Part shown: piece by piece, positions 1 to 10,883 of the stretch | Layout of the letters: each line of letters starts with the position of its first letter | Position numbering within the stretch: position 1 is the stretch's first letter | NCBI RefSeq assembly: GCF_000014745.1 | Contig: NC_008347.1 | Coordinates: forward strand, 744,001 to 808,000 | Reading direction: 5' to 3' | DNA: 64,000 nucleotides | Source: Maricaulis maris MCS10 | GTDB taxonomy: Bacteria; Pseudomonadota; Alphaproteobacteria; Caulobacterales; Maricaulaceae | Position numbers and translations under genes: made by a program | The notes under the pieces: model-generated | The model's database searches: none | Told to the model about the DNA's origin: nothing | What the model saw: only the letters and a program-made list of their open reading frames with translations

Positions 1-267
1 GATCGCGTTGTCCTTGGCCGGCGGGTTGGCGCAGCCAACCAGACCGACGGCTAAAAGGGCTTGGAATGACTGGTCTTGCGGGCTAGGGTCCGGACCAAGG
101 CAGGTGGATCGCGCCAGTACGGGGGTCTCGCGCGGCCGGATGACCCACTTGCCATTATCCGGTCAAACAGTTGGATCCCCATGGTATCGGCGCACAGGCT
201 TGCACCTGCGAATGCACCGCCAAGCCCGAAGTCAGATTAGCATCGCTGTTGAACAGGATAACGCGAT
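1..267. other. Gene-poor left edge of the window
   Basis: No convincing complete gene lies here. On the minus strand, positions 72-1 read as a hydrophobic stretch ending in a lipobox (LVGC) followed by ANPPAKDN, which resembles the start of a lipoprotein leaving the window. However, the frame has no ATG, GTG or TTG upstream before its stop near 165, so it is not called as a gene. The last bases hold the ribosome binding site of the DUF4167 gene (AGGA about 7 nt before the ATG at 268). Confidence 0.4.
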
Positions 268-1020
268 ATGAAGCGTCAACGTGGTCGAGGACGTAAGCCC
301 GGCAATTCCGCAAACCGGAGCTATGAGAGCAATGGCCCGGAAGTAAAGATCCGCGGCAATGCGTCCCAGATCTATGACAAATACATGCAGCTGGCGCGTG
401 ATGCGTCTCTGGCCGGTGACCGGGTGCGGGCGGAAAACCTTTTCCAGCACGCCGAACACTATCTGCGCATTGTCCAGCTCAACCAGCCCAAGCGTGATCC
501 CAACCAGGATGACGACAATAACGGTAATGACAGCCTCGATGACGAGGATGACGGTCAGCAGTTCGGTGGCCATCAGGGCAATAACCAGGGCAATAACCAG
601 GATCGTCAGGATCGTCAGGATCGTCAGCCGCGCGAGCGGCGTGAGCGCAATGATCGCAACGACCAGGGCGATGGCCGTGAGCCGCGTCGCGGTCGCAATA
701 ATCGAAATCGCTCGAACGGTCGCGACCAGGACCGGTCGCAGGATCGCGACGGCAATCGCGAGCCGGACGCGGATCCGCTCGGTGTGGTGACCCCGGAAGG
801 CGACAATTCTGCGTCGACCCCGGCCGCCGAAACGTCTGCGCCGGCTGAAGAGGCCCCGCGTCGCACCCGCCGTCCCCGCCGCACCAAGGCGGAAATGGAA
901 GCGGCCCGCGCCGCCGAGGCTGCGCTGAAGACGGCGTCCGACGCCGCCGACAGCGACGCCAACAGCAGCAATAGTGACGACAAGTCTGGCGGCGACGGTC
1001 CCGAAACCCAGGCCGCCTAG
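268..1020 (+). CDS. DUF4167 domain-containing protein
   Basis: A 250-residue protein. The first 75 or so residues match the alphaproteobacterial DUF4167 domain: a basic RGRGRKP start, then a YDKYMQLARDA segment and an AENLFQHAEHYLRI segment. The rest is low-complexity and very charged: an Asn/Asp/Gln/Arg-rich stretch with short tandem repeats (QGNN, DRQ), then an Ala/Ser/Glu/Thr tail containing a basic RRTRRPRRTKAEME patch. The composition suggests a disordered protein that could bind nucleic acid, but no function is established and none is assigned. ATG at 268 has AGGA 7 nt upstream. Its stop codon overlaps the stop codon of the convergent MOSC gene. Confidence is high for the domain family and low for any role. 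Confidence 0.9.
   Translation: MKRQRGRGRKPGNSANRSYESNGPEVKIRGNASQIYDKYMQLARDASLAGDRVRAENLFQHAEHYLRIVQLNQPKRDPNQDDDNNGNDSLDDEDDGQQFGGHQGNNQGNNQDRQDRQDRQPRERRERNDRNDQGDGREPRRGRNNRNRSNGRDQDRSQDRDGNREPDADPLGVVTPEGDNSASTPAAETSAPAEEAPRRTRRPRRTKAEMEAARAAEAALKTASDAADSDANSSNSDDKSGGDGPETQAA
574..627 (+). repeat. In-frame short tandem repeats in the DUF4167 gene
   Basis: Two copies of a 12-bp unit (cagggcaataac, 574-597) are followed directly by three copies of a 9-bp unit (caggatcgt, 598-624) and a partial one. Both unit lengths are multiples of three, so copy-number change would alter protein length without a frameshift. They encode GNNQ and DRQ repeats in the low-complexity part of the protein. Confidence 0.85.
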
Positions 1021-1772
1021 GCCAGGCTGACCGGGTCGCCCAGCGCGATCACCCCGTCCTCAAGGACGGTCAGGTAGAGACCACAATCCATGTGCCCGTA
1101 GTGCTCGAACAGCGCTGCGGGCACATCTGTATTACGCTCCCCGGTGTCCGGATTGACGCTGGTCGCGGCGCAGCGCCGGATGCGCGACTCGACGCGAAGC
1201 TCGACCCCGCCGATGCGGATATTCTGCCCGACCAGCCCGAACTCTTCCCAGGCTGCCAGCCCGTCGATCAGCAGATTGCCGCGAAACCGGATGGGATCGA
1301 GCGGTTGGCCCATCTTGTCGGCAAGGTCGCGGACCGAAGCGGCATTGATCAGGGAAATCTGCGGCATGGCAATGTCGGTCATGGCCTGTCCCGGCGCATG
1401 GACCAGACGCAGCGGGCCGCGCACCCCGTCGCCGAGCAGGGTGCGAAGCCGGTCGAACAGGGGCGGGTGTGAGGCCGCATTGTCCAGCTGGACATCAATC
1501 GGCGCCCCGCCATCGAGGCTGGCCGTGACCGTGCGCCCGTCTTCTGCGTATCGGCAGTCGAGACGCGCCAGTTCCGCTTGTCCGGCCAGCATCAGGAAAT
1601 GTTTCTTCTTCACATGCCCTGGCGCCCTGTCATCAAAGGGCGAGGGGCCATTCTCGATCGCCCAGGCCCGGTCATGCGGCAGGGTGGCATTGGCCGTCAG
1701 TTCGACGTGCGGTAACTGCTCGGGGCCAAGTCCTTTGACGGGAAACCGTGTGATGGCTGTAAGCTGGGGCAT
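1017..1772 (-). CDS. MOSC domain-containing protein
   Basis: A 251-residue protein of the MOSC family (molybdenum cofactor sulfurase C-terminal type, YcbX-like). The N-terminal part looks like the MOSC beta-barrel (start MPQLTAITRFPVKGL, then LPHDRAWAIE). The C-terminal MOSC core has FRGNLLIDG, WEEFGLVG and RIRRCAATSVNPDTGERN; the Cys before the VNPDTG segment is the residue usually linked to cofactor or sulfur handling in this family. Family members take part in molybdoenzyme-related reductions of N-hydroxylated compounds or in sulfur carriage; the substrate here is unknown. It converges on the DUF4167 gene and the two stop codons share bases 1018-1019. Confidence 0.88.
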   Translation of the reverse strand: MPQLTAITRFPVKGLGPEQLPHVELTANATLPHDRAWAIENGPSPFDDRAPGHVKKKHFLMLAGQAELARLDCRYAEDGRTVTASLDGGAPIDVQLDNAASHPPLFDRLRTLLGDGVRGPLRLVHAPGQAMTDIAMPQISLINAASVRDLADKMGQPLDPIRFRGNLLIDGLAAWEEFGLVGQNIRIGGVELRVESRIRRCAATSVNPDTGERNTDVPAALFEHYGHMDCGLYLTVLEDGVIALGDPVSLA

Positions 1773-1888
1773 GGGATTGAGTCGCTCCGTGGGTTCCGCT
1801 CGAAACCGTGGTCAGAATGTCGCGGGTCGACCTCTTGTGTTGTGCATATGCAACACCTACATGCGGTCTGAAACGCGATTTGGCCGTG

Positions 1889-1917
1889 CTTGATCAAGGC
1901 GGCGAAACGCAACCTAT
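1889..1917 (+). promoter_or_regulatory. Heat-shock (sigma-32-like) promoter candidate for clpB
   Basis: CTTGAT at 1889-1894 and ACCTAT (in a CCTATCT context) at 1912-1917, 17 bp apart, resemble the alphaproteobacterial RpoH pattern (CTTGAA with a CCCCAT/CCTAT-like -10). The predicted start of transcription would lie about 17 nt before the clpB ATG at 1941. clpB genes are classic RpoH targets. The match is by eye only. Confidence 0.45.
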
Positions 1918-1940
1918 CTCGCCTTTTCCGGGGGATCGAC

Positions 1941-4547
<2,607 letters not shown>

Positions 4548-4575
4548 GACTGCTCGCCGGGCGCATGCGACGAAG

Positions 4576-4609
4576 CTGGGCGGTCGCGAAGGCCGTCCAG
4601 TTTTCTTTT
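4576..4609 (+). terminator. Rho-independent terminator of clpB
   Basis: CTGGGCGG (4576-4583) pairs with CCGTCCAG (4593-4600), with one G-U pair, and is followed directly by TTTTCTTTT (4601-4609). It starts 28 nt after the clpB stop codon. Confidence 0.75.
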
Positions 4610-4642
4610 GTGAGAGGGCAGCTCGTCTGCCCAATCCATCAA

Positions 4643-4763
4643 TCTTGGCTTGCCGAGATGGGGCCAAGCGAGGTTCAGCCGGTCAAGGGTGAAACCGCTG
4701 CGCGGCGGCTCTGCCGCCCTTGACCGGCTGAACCTCGCTTGGCAATTGGCTGACAAGCCAAGA
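4643..4763. repeat. Long palindromic element, family A copy 1
   Basis: A nested inverted repeat of 121 bp. The outer arms of 10 bp (4643-4652 and 4754-4763) are perfect. A 10-nt internal loop on each side leads to inner arms of 27 bp (4663-4689 and 4717-4743), which are perfectly complementary and enclose a 27-nt loop. It shares the blocks CTTGCCGAGA (left), TCAAGGG and CCCTTGACC (stem base around the loop) and a GCTGACAAG-like right block with the element at 8590-8708, while most of the stem sequence differs. It cannot simply be the clpB terminator, because that lies just upstream and the element has no T-tract. Confidence 0.85.
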
Positions 4764-4939
4764 ATGAATATCACCCCGCACAGTGCGGGCTTGCTCAGCG
4801 CCCCGGAAGAACGGACGGCAGCTTGCTGATGCACCTAGAAAACCGGGACTGGCCTTTGTGTGATGAATCGGCCTGTGTTGATCAATCAGGTCGGATCAGC
4901 GATCCGCGCAGCAGCTAGGCGGCGTATCAGGGACTCTGT

Positions 4940-5203
4940 ATGGGCACGAAATCAGAACGCATACACGTGCTGGTGCACAGCTTGGCGACGGCGCTGTTTG
5001 TTTTGGCGGTTATACTGGAATTGGCCAACACTGCGGACCCGAACCTGTTCGGTCTGAATTTCCTGGTCGGATTTTTCTACATCGGGACTGGCTGGCTTTA
5101 TCTTCTCAATCCGGAGATTGAATTCTCGCGGCTGTCTCTCGCGGGCCCGCTACTTCTGATGGCCTGTTTTGTGTCGCTGTTCGGTTTCGGTGGAGCGCCA
5201 TGA
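4940..5203 (+). CDS. Small hypothetical membrane protein
   Basis: An 87-residue protein with about three hydrophobic segments (roughly residues 12-30, 37-57 and 65-84) and no recognised domain. A GGGA stretch precedes the ATG at 4940. Its TGA overlaps the ATG of the next small membrane-protein gene (ATGA at 5200-5203), so the two are probably translationally coupled. Product and role unknown. Confidence 0.6.
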   Translation: MGTKSERIHVLVHSLATALFVLAVILELANTADPNLFGLNFLVGFFYIGTGWLYLLNPEIEFSRLSLAGPLLLMACFVSLFGFGGAP

Positions 5204-5406
5204 TGAAGTCTAACCTTCGTTGGAACACCGATGCCTTCGACCTGTTTTACAACCTGCCCGGGCTCGTGCCGATGTGCACCGTGATCTGGCTACAGGACTT
5301 CCAGCGGGATGGATTGCTCTTGCTGGTCGCGCTGCTGGTTATGTTCAATCTTCATTTTCTCAGGCGTCGCCGACACTATGACACCGAGACCCAGCGCAAT
5401 CCGTAG
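5200..5406 (+). CDS. Small hypothetical membrane protein
   Basis: A 68-residue protein with a hydrophobic stretch around residues 18-30 and another at about 38-54, ending in a basic cluster (RRRRHYDTET) expected to face the cytoplasm. It overlaps the preceding gene by 4 nt (ATGA), which supports translation. No domain is recognised. It converges on acr3, with only 13 nt between the stop codons. Confidence 0.55.
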   Translation: MMKSNLRWNTDAFDLFYNLPGLVPMCTVIWLQDFQRDGLLLLVALLVMFNLHFLRRRRHYDTETQRNP

Positions 5407-5419
5407 AAACGTCGGCTCC

Positions 5420-6489
<1,070 letters not shown>

Positions 6490-6493
<4 letters not shown>

Positions 6494-6996
6494 GCGGAGG
6501 TGTCCTGTCGGGTGTCGTTCGGTTGGGCGTTGAGTGTGTCGAAAGCGCGTTTGAGCGCGTCGCGATCATCGCCGTCAAGCGCGGCCATCAAGGCCGTGAT
6601 GCGGGCGTCCAGGGCGTTGAACGTGTCGTGGAAGGCTTTTCGGGCGGTCTCGGCATCGGCAATGGCAGCCGGGTCGGGCAGGCCCCAATGGGCCTTGACC
6701 GGGGCGCCGGGCCAGATCGGACAGACTTCGGCCGCGGCGCTGTCGCAGACGGTGATGACAGCGTCGAGGACGGGCGCGTCCGGCGCCGAGAACACGTCCC
6801 AGCTTTTCGAGCTGTAACCAGTGGCGGGCAGGCCGTGGGCGGCGAGGGTTTCGAGAGCCAGGGGATTGGGCTGCCCGGTCGGTGTCGATCCGGCGGAATA
6901 GCCGGCGACCCGGCCTTCGCCACGGGCATTGATCAGGGCTTCGCCCAGGATGGAGCGCGCGGAATTTCCCGTGCACAAAACCAGGATATTGAGCAT
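6490..6996 (-). CDS. arsC: Arsenate reductase ArsC, thioredoxin-linked (LMW-phosphatase) type
   Basis: A 168-residue protein with the low-molecular-weight phosphatase P-loop CTGNSARS (Cys8) near the N-terminus and a second Cys pair in [13 protein letters not shown] (Cys84 and Cys92). The three cysteines are arranged as in thioredoxin-coupled arsenate reductases, where they pass a disulfide outward during reduction of As(V) to As(III). It is the first gene of a two-gene arsenic operon; its stop overlaps the acr3 start (ATGA). The C-terminal 30 residues are a charged extension. Confidence 0.93.
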
Positions 6997-7077
6997 GCGA
7001 CCCCGCCCGCTTCTTTGACGTCAGGCGGGGTCGTAAGCGCAGTTCGGTCAAGGTTCAACCGAATTTCATTTCGCGAT

Positions 7078-7518
7078 TCAGCGAAGGGCCAGTTCCAGAT
7101 GCGGACGCCCGTCCGAGGTGTGCGCCGGCGAGCGGCCATTGCGGCCGATCGTGGCACTGATCCGGCGCCGGAAAGCCGAGAAACTGTCGAAGGTCACCAC
7201 ATCGACGGCCTCGTCCAGATCCAGCGTCACCCGCCAGCCTGAGGCGCCGCCGGCAAGGGCGGTGAGGCTGAGAATATCGGCCTCGAAAGCCTGGCCGAGA
7301 TAGTGGCCCGAGACGCGTCCGCCGACGGCGAGCGGTGTGTCGGGCCGGTTTCCGGCCGCGGCACTCAAGGTATTCCAGTCGCGATAGCCCATCTGATGGG
7401 CGAGCAATTCCAGTGCCTCGCTGTGCGAAACAAAATTGCCTTCGGCTTCGAGCGCTTTTCGCAAGCGCCGGGCCTGGGCTTTCAGCGCGTCGCGCGAAAG
7501 CGGTTGGTTCGGGGTCAT
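7078..7518 (-). CDS. Glyoxalase-superfamily-type small protein
   Basis: A 146-residue protein. The N-terminal segment (LSRDALKAQARRLRKALEAEG, then SHSEALELLAHQMGYRDWNTL) matches the domain often annotated as glyoxalase superfamily (Glyoxalase_8-like); the rest is a small alpha/beta region containing DLDEAVDVVTFDSF. No catalytic metal ligands are evident and the function is unknown. An in-frame ATG at 7572 would add 18 residues, but ATG at 7518 is chosen because AAAGGG lies about 7 nt upstream. It lies 81 nt upstream of arsC on the same strand, but nothing in the protein indicates an arsenic role. Confidence 0.7.
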   Translation of the reverse strand: MTPNQPLSRDALKAQARRLRKALEAEGNFVSHSEALELLAHQMGYRDWNTLSAAAGNRPDTPLAVGGRVSGHYLGQAFEADILSLTALAGGASGWRVTLDLDEAVDVVTFDSFSAFRRRISATIGRNGRSPAHTSDGRPHLELALR

Positions 7519-7817
7519 GACAAGCCCTTTCGTATTGGCATGCGGATCGGATGATGGGGCTCGCCTTGCCATCCCGCCGCATGTCGCAATGACGATGAGG
7601 GAAATGTCGGATCAAAGGGAGATTTCACCAAGGCCAAAAACCTGCGAGCGGCGGGCACCTCCATGCCTGTGGTGCTGGTACGGTTTTCGCGGCGGCGCGT
7701 CAATGCTTGGCGTCGATGCCGGTCGTCTTCCCTGTCGGACGCCCCGCGAAAGTGGGGCGGAGATCAGATAAATGCTGTGTGTCCGCGTTTTCAACCACGC
7801 CGATCTCGCCAGTCGCG
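7519..7817. other. Gene-poor stretch with repeat remnant
   Basis: About 300 bp between two minus-strand genes. No credible coding region. It holds a fragment of the 120-bp family B repeat (7726-7767) and probably the promoter of the gene starting at 7518; no clear -35/-10 pair could be fixed. Confidence 0.6.
7726..7767. repeat. Fragment of the family B palindromic repeat
   Basis: The segment CCCTGTCGGA, then a GCCCC-GCGAAAGT-GGGGC hairpin, then GGAGATCAG, matches the left third of the complete element at 25399-25518, where the hairpin is GTCCGGC-GAAA-GCCGGAC after the same CCCTGTCGGA. The remaining two thirds and the terminal repeat are missing here, so this looks like a decayed or truncated copy. 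Confidence 0.55.
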
Positions 7818-8348
7818 TTACCGGCGTCGGGTGTATCCGACAAAGAGGGGGGCCCAATCAGACGTGTCGTCCGGGCGGACCCAGAATTCCTGTCGGACGC
7901 TGCCGTCCTCCTGCGGAGCCCAAACGCCACGGACCTGCATTTCGCTGCCGTCCGCATTGCTGTGCAACCGGCCCTCCAGGACCATCGCACCCGTTTCGTC
8001 GAGTCCGCCTGAATAGTCGATATGAAAGCGCGGGCTCATCCAGACCTGCCGCCAAAGCCCGGTGGCCGGGTCGACAAAGGTCATTCCTGTTCCTGTTCCG
8101 CCATCGAAGGTCGACCAGTCTTCAACCACCAGACAGCCAGCCTCCCGCCGGGAATAGGTCTGGGTGCCGATCTGCTGTCCGTCGGCGGCAAAGAAGTCCC
8201 ACTCGCCGATCACGAAATCGAAATCCGAATACGGTGCGACGTCCTGACCGCAAACAGGCGGGGCGGCTTGTTGGGCAGACGCAGTCCCGGCACAGCCAAT
8301 CAAGCCCATTCCGATGAGAAGGCAAGCGGATTTGAAGCTTTGCATCAT
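7818..8348 (-). CDS. Exported DUF1579-like protein (possible lipoprotein)
   Basis: A 176-residue exported protein. The signal region MMQSFKSACLLIGMGLIGCAGTASAQQ contains both a lipobox (LIGC, Cys19) and a possible signal peptidase I site (ASA-QQ), so lipidation is plausible but not certain. The mature part has the pattern of DUF1579-like small beta-barrels: FDFVIGEWDFF, a GCLVVEDWSTF segment, then TGLWRQVWMSPRFHIDYSGG and GAMVLEGRL. No enzymatic role is known for the group. The ORF is open much further upstream, but GGGAG about 7 nt before the ATG at 8348 and the signal peptide fix the start there. Confidence 0.7.
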   Translation of the reverse strand: MMQSFKSACLLIGMGLIGCAGTASAQQAAPPVCGQDVAPYSDFDFVIGEWDFFAADGQQIGTQTYSRREAGCLVVEDWSTFDGGTGTGMTFVDPATGLWRQVWMSPRFHIDYSGGLDETGAMVLEGRLHSNADGSEMQVRGVWAPQEDGSVRQEFWVRPDDTSDWAPLFVGYTRRR

Positions 8349-8589
8349 GTGTATCTCCCGGTCTCGACGCGTCTCGGATCGGCCTGTCACTAACAAGCCG
8401 GACAGCTTGGCAATAGCGAGATCAGACGCGTCGCAATCCCGCTTGGCGCCCATGACAGGCGGCGACCGCGGCCGGCCGGGGACACATACCGTTGTCCCTG
8501 ATGCACTGACCATTCGCCTCCCGAGACGTGGCTGGCTTAGGGAGGAAACAGGTGAAGTTACCGCGCCCGCGGCGCATATTCGGTCATAC
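8349..8589. other. Gene-free stretch before palindrome copy 2
   Basis: Together with the palindromic element at 8590-8708 this makes a 360-bp stretch without a credible gene. It should contain the promoter of the DUF1579-like gene (minus strand, start 8348). No repeat or clear sigma-70 motif was recognised. Confidence 0.5.
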
Positions 8590-8708
8590 ATCACTTGCCG
8601 AGAGACAGCCGTAACCGGTTCTTGAGCTCAAGGGGCATGCCCGCGGAGCGGCGCCTGCGGCGCCCTTGACCTCAAGAACCGGTTACGGCTCGCTAGCTAA
8701 CAAGTGAT
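8590..8708. repeat. Long palindromic element, family A copy 2
   Basis: A nested inverted repeat of 119 bp. Outer arms ATCACTTG (8590-8597) and CAAGTGAT (8701-8708) are perfect. Internal loops of 9 and 10 nt lead to inner arms of 28 bp (8607-8634 and 8663-8690) with one mismatch, around a 28-nt GC-rich loop. The geometry is almost the same as at 4643-4763, and it shares CTTGCCGAGA on the left, TCAAGGG and CCCTTGACC at the loop, and GCTAACAAG on the right; 20 of 24 bases running from the loop into the right arm agree. The rest of the stem is different. It abuts the stop codon of the DUF6896 gene and could end its transcript. Confidence 0.85.
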
Positions 8709-9140
8709 CTATGGACCGCTCCGCGCGTCGCGCGCGGTCCCAGGCGACGGCCGCGAATGATTGCTATTGTTTTCGCTTGTGAATTTAAAGTGTCGGCCGA
8801 CTGGCTTGATGACTGGCACGTCATTGAGCGCTTCAGCAAGTTTTCTGCCGCGGAACAAAATTCCCTGACTCTCCAGAAACAGTTCGAGTCGCCAAGCATC
8901 GAACAGTTCAGGCTTGTCGAAGTTGTCATGGACATCGACGCGGCGGGTACTTGGCTCGTGGGTGAAACACACTCCCGAGCCGTGGCGTCGAAATGTCCAA
9001 TCGCCGGAGGCCACCTTAATACTGCCTGTCGGCGGAGCGTCGGTCAGGACTATGTCGAGGCCGAACAGGCGGCCCCATTCCCTCACAAGTTCAACCTGAC
9101 AGTCGATCAATTCGCGGCAGCTGGACTCGAGGTCGATCAC
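8709..9140 (-). CDS. DUF6896-like protein
   Basis: A 143-residue soluble protein. The middle resembles the DUF6896 family: a WTFRRHGSGVCF segment, a short variable part, then RRVDVHDNFDKPELFDAWRLELFLES. Family proteins are often found as lone genes or near polymorphic toxins, where they may act as immunity proteins; no toxin is seen here. Translation starts at a GTG (9140), 20 nt after the stop of the M23 peptidase on the same strand; no strong ribosome binding site is visible. The C-terminal tail (SRPSPGTARDARSGP) looks unstructured and the stop codon directly touches palindrome copy 2. Family assignment is by pattern recall only. Confidence 0.55.
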   Translation of the reverse strand: MIDLESSCRELIDCQVELVREWGRLFGLDIVLTDAPPTGSIKVASGDWTFRRHGSGVCFTHEPSTRRVDVHDNFDKPELFDAWRLELFLESQGILFRGRKLAEALNDVPVIKPVGRHFKFTSENNSNHSRPSPGTARDARSGP

Positions 9141-9160
9141 GTTGGAAGAAACCCCAGCCC

Positions 9161-10633
9161 CTACTGCGCGCCATTCCCCGCATCAGCCACTACCGGCGTC
9201 TCGTCCTCGGCGGCCGGGCGGGCGGCTTCGCGGATGGCGATGATGCGGTCGCGTTCGGCTTCAAAGAGCGGGATCTCGTCTTCCGACAGCTGACGGCCTG
9301 TCGGCAGGTCCAGCGTCATCGGATTGCGGGCCGTACCATTGTGGTGGACTTCGTAATGCAGATGCGGGCCGGTCGAGCGGCCGGTGGTGCCGACATAGGC
9401 GATGACCTGACCCTGGGTGACGCGGCTGCCGGCGCGGATGCCACGGGCAAAGCCGTTCAGGTGGGCATAGGCGGTCTGATAGCCATTGGCGTGGCGGATG
9501 CGGACATAATTGCCGAAACTGCCGTAGCGGTCAGCGCGTTCGACGACGCCATTGCCGGCGGCCATGACCGGGGTGCCGCGCGGGGCAGCGAAGTCAGTGC
9601 CGTTATGGCGGCGCGTATAGCCCAGGATCGGGTGACGCCGGGCGCGCGAGAAGGAGGAGGAGAGGCGGGCGCCATTGACCGGGGTCAGCATCAACAGGCG
9701 TTGGGCGCTGGCGCCTTCGGGGCTGTAATAGCCGACAATCCCGTCCTCGGTCTCGTAGCGGTAGAATTCCTTGGGGTCACCGCGTCCGTCATACATGGCA
9801 TAGAGGATGTCGCCGGTGCGCGCAGTATTGCCCTCTTCGTCGACAAAGCGTTCGAACAGGATGTCGAAATCATCGCCCGGCTGGATTGAGCGCTGGAAGT
9901 CGATGGCATAGGCGAGGACGCCGGCCAGTTCGACCACGACGCGGTCGGTGGCGCCAGCGGCGAGGGCGTCGACATAGAGCGAGGCCGTGATGGAGCCGGA
10001 CGCCCGGACCATCTCACGGTCGAACTGGGCGATGGTCTCGCGGGCCCGAAATCGGTCGTCAAAGGTCCGCGCGACGGTGATCGAACGTTCGATGTCGGGG
10101 CGGAAGGACAGCCCGTTCAGACGGGTCACGGCATCAGCGCCATCAGCAGGCGTCTCGACATCCAGATAAAGATTGATGCGCTCGCCGGCGCGCAGGTAGC
10201 GCAGGTCGAAGACAGTGCCAAGCGCGGCGATGGCGCGGGCCGCCTCGACGCGATCAACACCGGCATCGTCAAGCAGGCCGGCCATGGTGCCGCCGCGCGG
10301 AACGGTGCGTTCGACCTGGACACGGGTCGGGCAGCTGGCGCACTGGGTGAAGGCGGCGTCATTGATGTGGAGCAGATCAGCGGGTTCCAGCACAACCGGT
10401 GTCGGGTCGGTTGCCGCCCCGTCCTGAAGCGGGACGCTGTTCTCGATCGTGCCGGCCACGTCGTTGGGGGCGATCATGGCGAGGCTGATGGCTTCGCCGC
10501 TCGCGGCTTCACTGCTCGGCTCGCCGGTCAGCATCAAGGCTGTCAGCAGTCCGGCGGACAGCGTCAGGCTGGCAAGGGCTACAAGGCCGCGTGTGCGACG
10601 GGTATCAGCACGGGTTACGTCGAACTCTGACAC
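9161..10633 (-). CDS. M23 family (LytM-type) metallopeptidase, membrane-anchored
   Basis: A 490-residue envelope protein. A cytoplasmic basic N-terminus (TRADTRRTRG) is followed by one hydrophobic anchor (about residues 16-36). A long central part includes a segment with ERINLYLD and LSFRPDIERSITV, as in Csd3/MepM-type peptidases. The C-terminal M23 domain carries the zinc ligands in HNGTD and HLHYE plus YAHLN, so it looks active as a peptidoglycan endopeptidase. The frame is open upstream to 10897, but GTG at 10633 is preferred: GGAG lies about 9 nt upstream and the protein then begins just before the anchor. It is divergent from chpT. Confidence 0.85.
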   Translation of the reverse strand: MSEFDVTRADTRRTRGLVALASLTLSAGLLTALMLTGEPSSEAASGEAISLAMIAPNDVAGTIENSVPLQDGAATDPTPVVLEPADLLHINDAAFTQCASCPTRVQVERTVPRGGTMAGLLDDAGVDRVEAARAIAALGTVFDLRYLRAGERINLYLDVETPADGADAVTRLNGLSFRPDIERSITVARTFDDRFRARETIAQFDREMVRASGSITASLYVDALAAGATDRVVVELAGVLAYAIDFQRSIQPGDDFDILFERFVDEEGNTARTGDILYAMYDGRGDPKEFYRYETEDGIVGYYSPEGASAQRLLMLTPVNGARLSSSFSRARRHPILGYTRRHNGTDFAAPRGTPVMAAGNGVVERADRYGSFGNYVRIRHANGYQTAYAHLNGFARGIRAGSRVTQGQVIAYVGTTGRSTGPHLHYEVHHNGTARNPMTLDLPTGRQLSEDEIPLFEAERDRIIAIREAARPAAEDETPVVADAGNGAQ

Positions 10634-10883
10634 TGCCAAAACTCCGGTCTGCTCAAAACGACACATGCGTGCGCACGGAACTGCAAAGTCCGGACGCGAA
10701 CCTGTGTCTGGTCCACCAAGCAAATCCCGCACCGTTCCCGTTTTCCTTACGGGAGCCTTGCGAAACCTGTCCCCACAGCCCGGAAACGAATCATGTCTTG
10801 GACTGATCCGGTTGCCAAGACCTTTCCATCGCCAGGATAGCAGTTGCAGTGCGAAAACCGGCCCCGAGGCGAAAGAATCATGT

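Larger units (their letters stand above)
4548..4939. other. Intergenic region after clpB
   Basis: This 392-bp gap holds the clpB terminator (4576-4609) and a 121-bp palindromic element (4643-4763). From 4764 to 4939 no gene, promoter or repeat could be recognised, apart from whatever drives the small membrane-protein pair that starts at 4940. Confidence 0.7.

Noticed and set aside
1-72. Lipobox-like sequence (LVGC-ANPP) on the minus strand at the window edge
   Set aside because: The frame has no usable start codon before the stop near 165, so it cannot be called a gene from this sequence.
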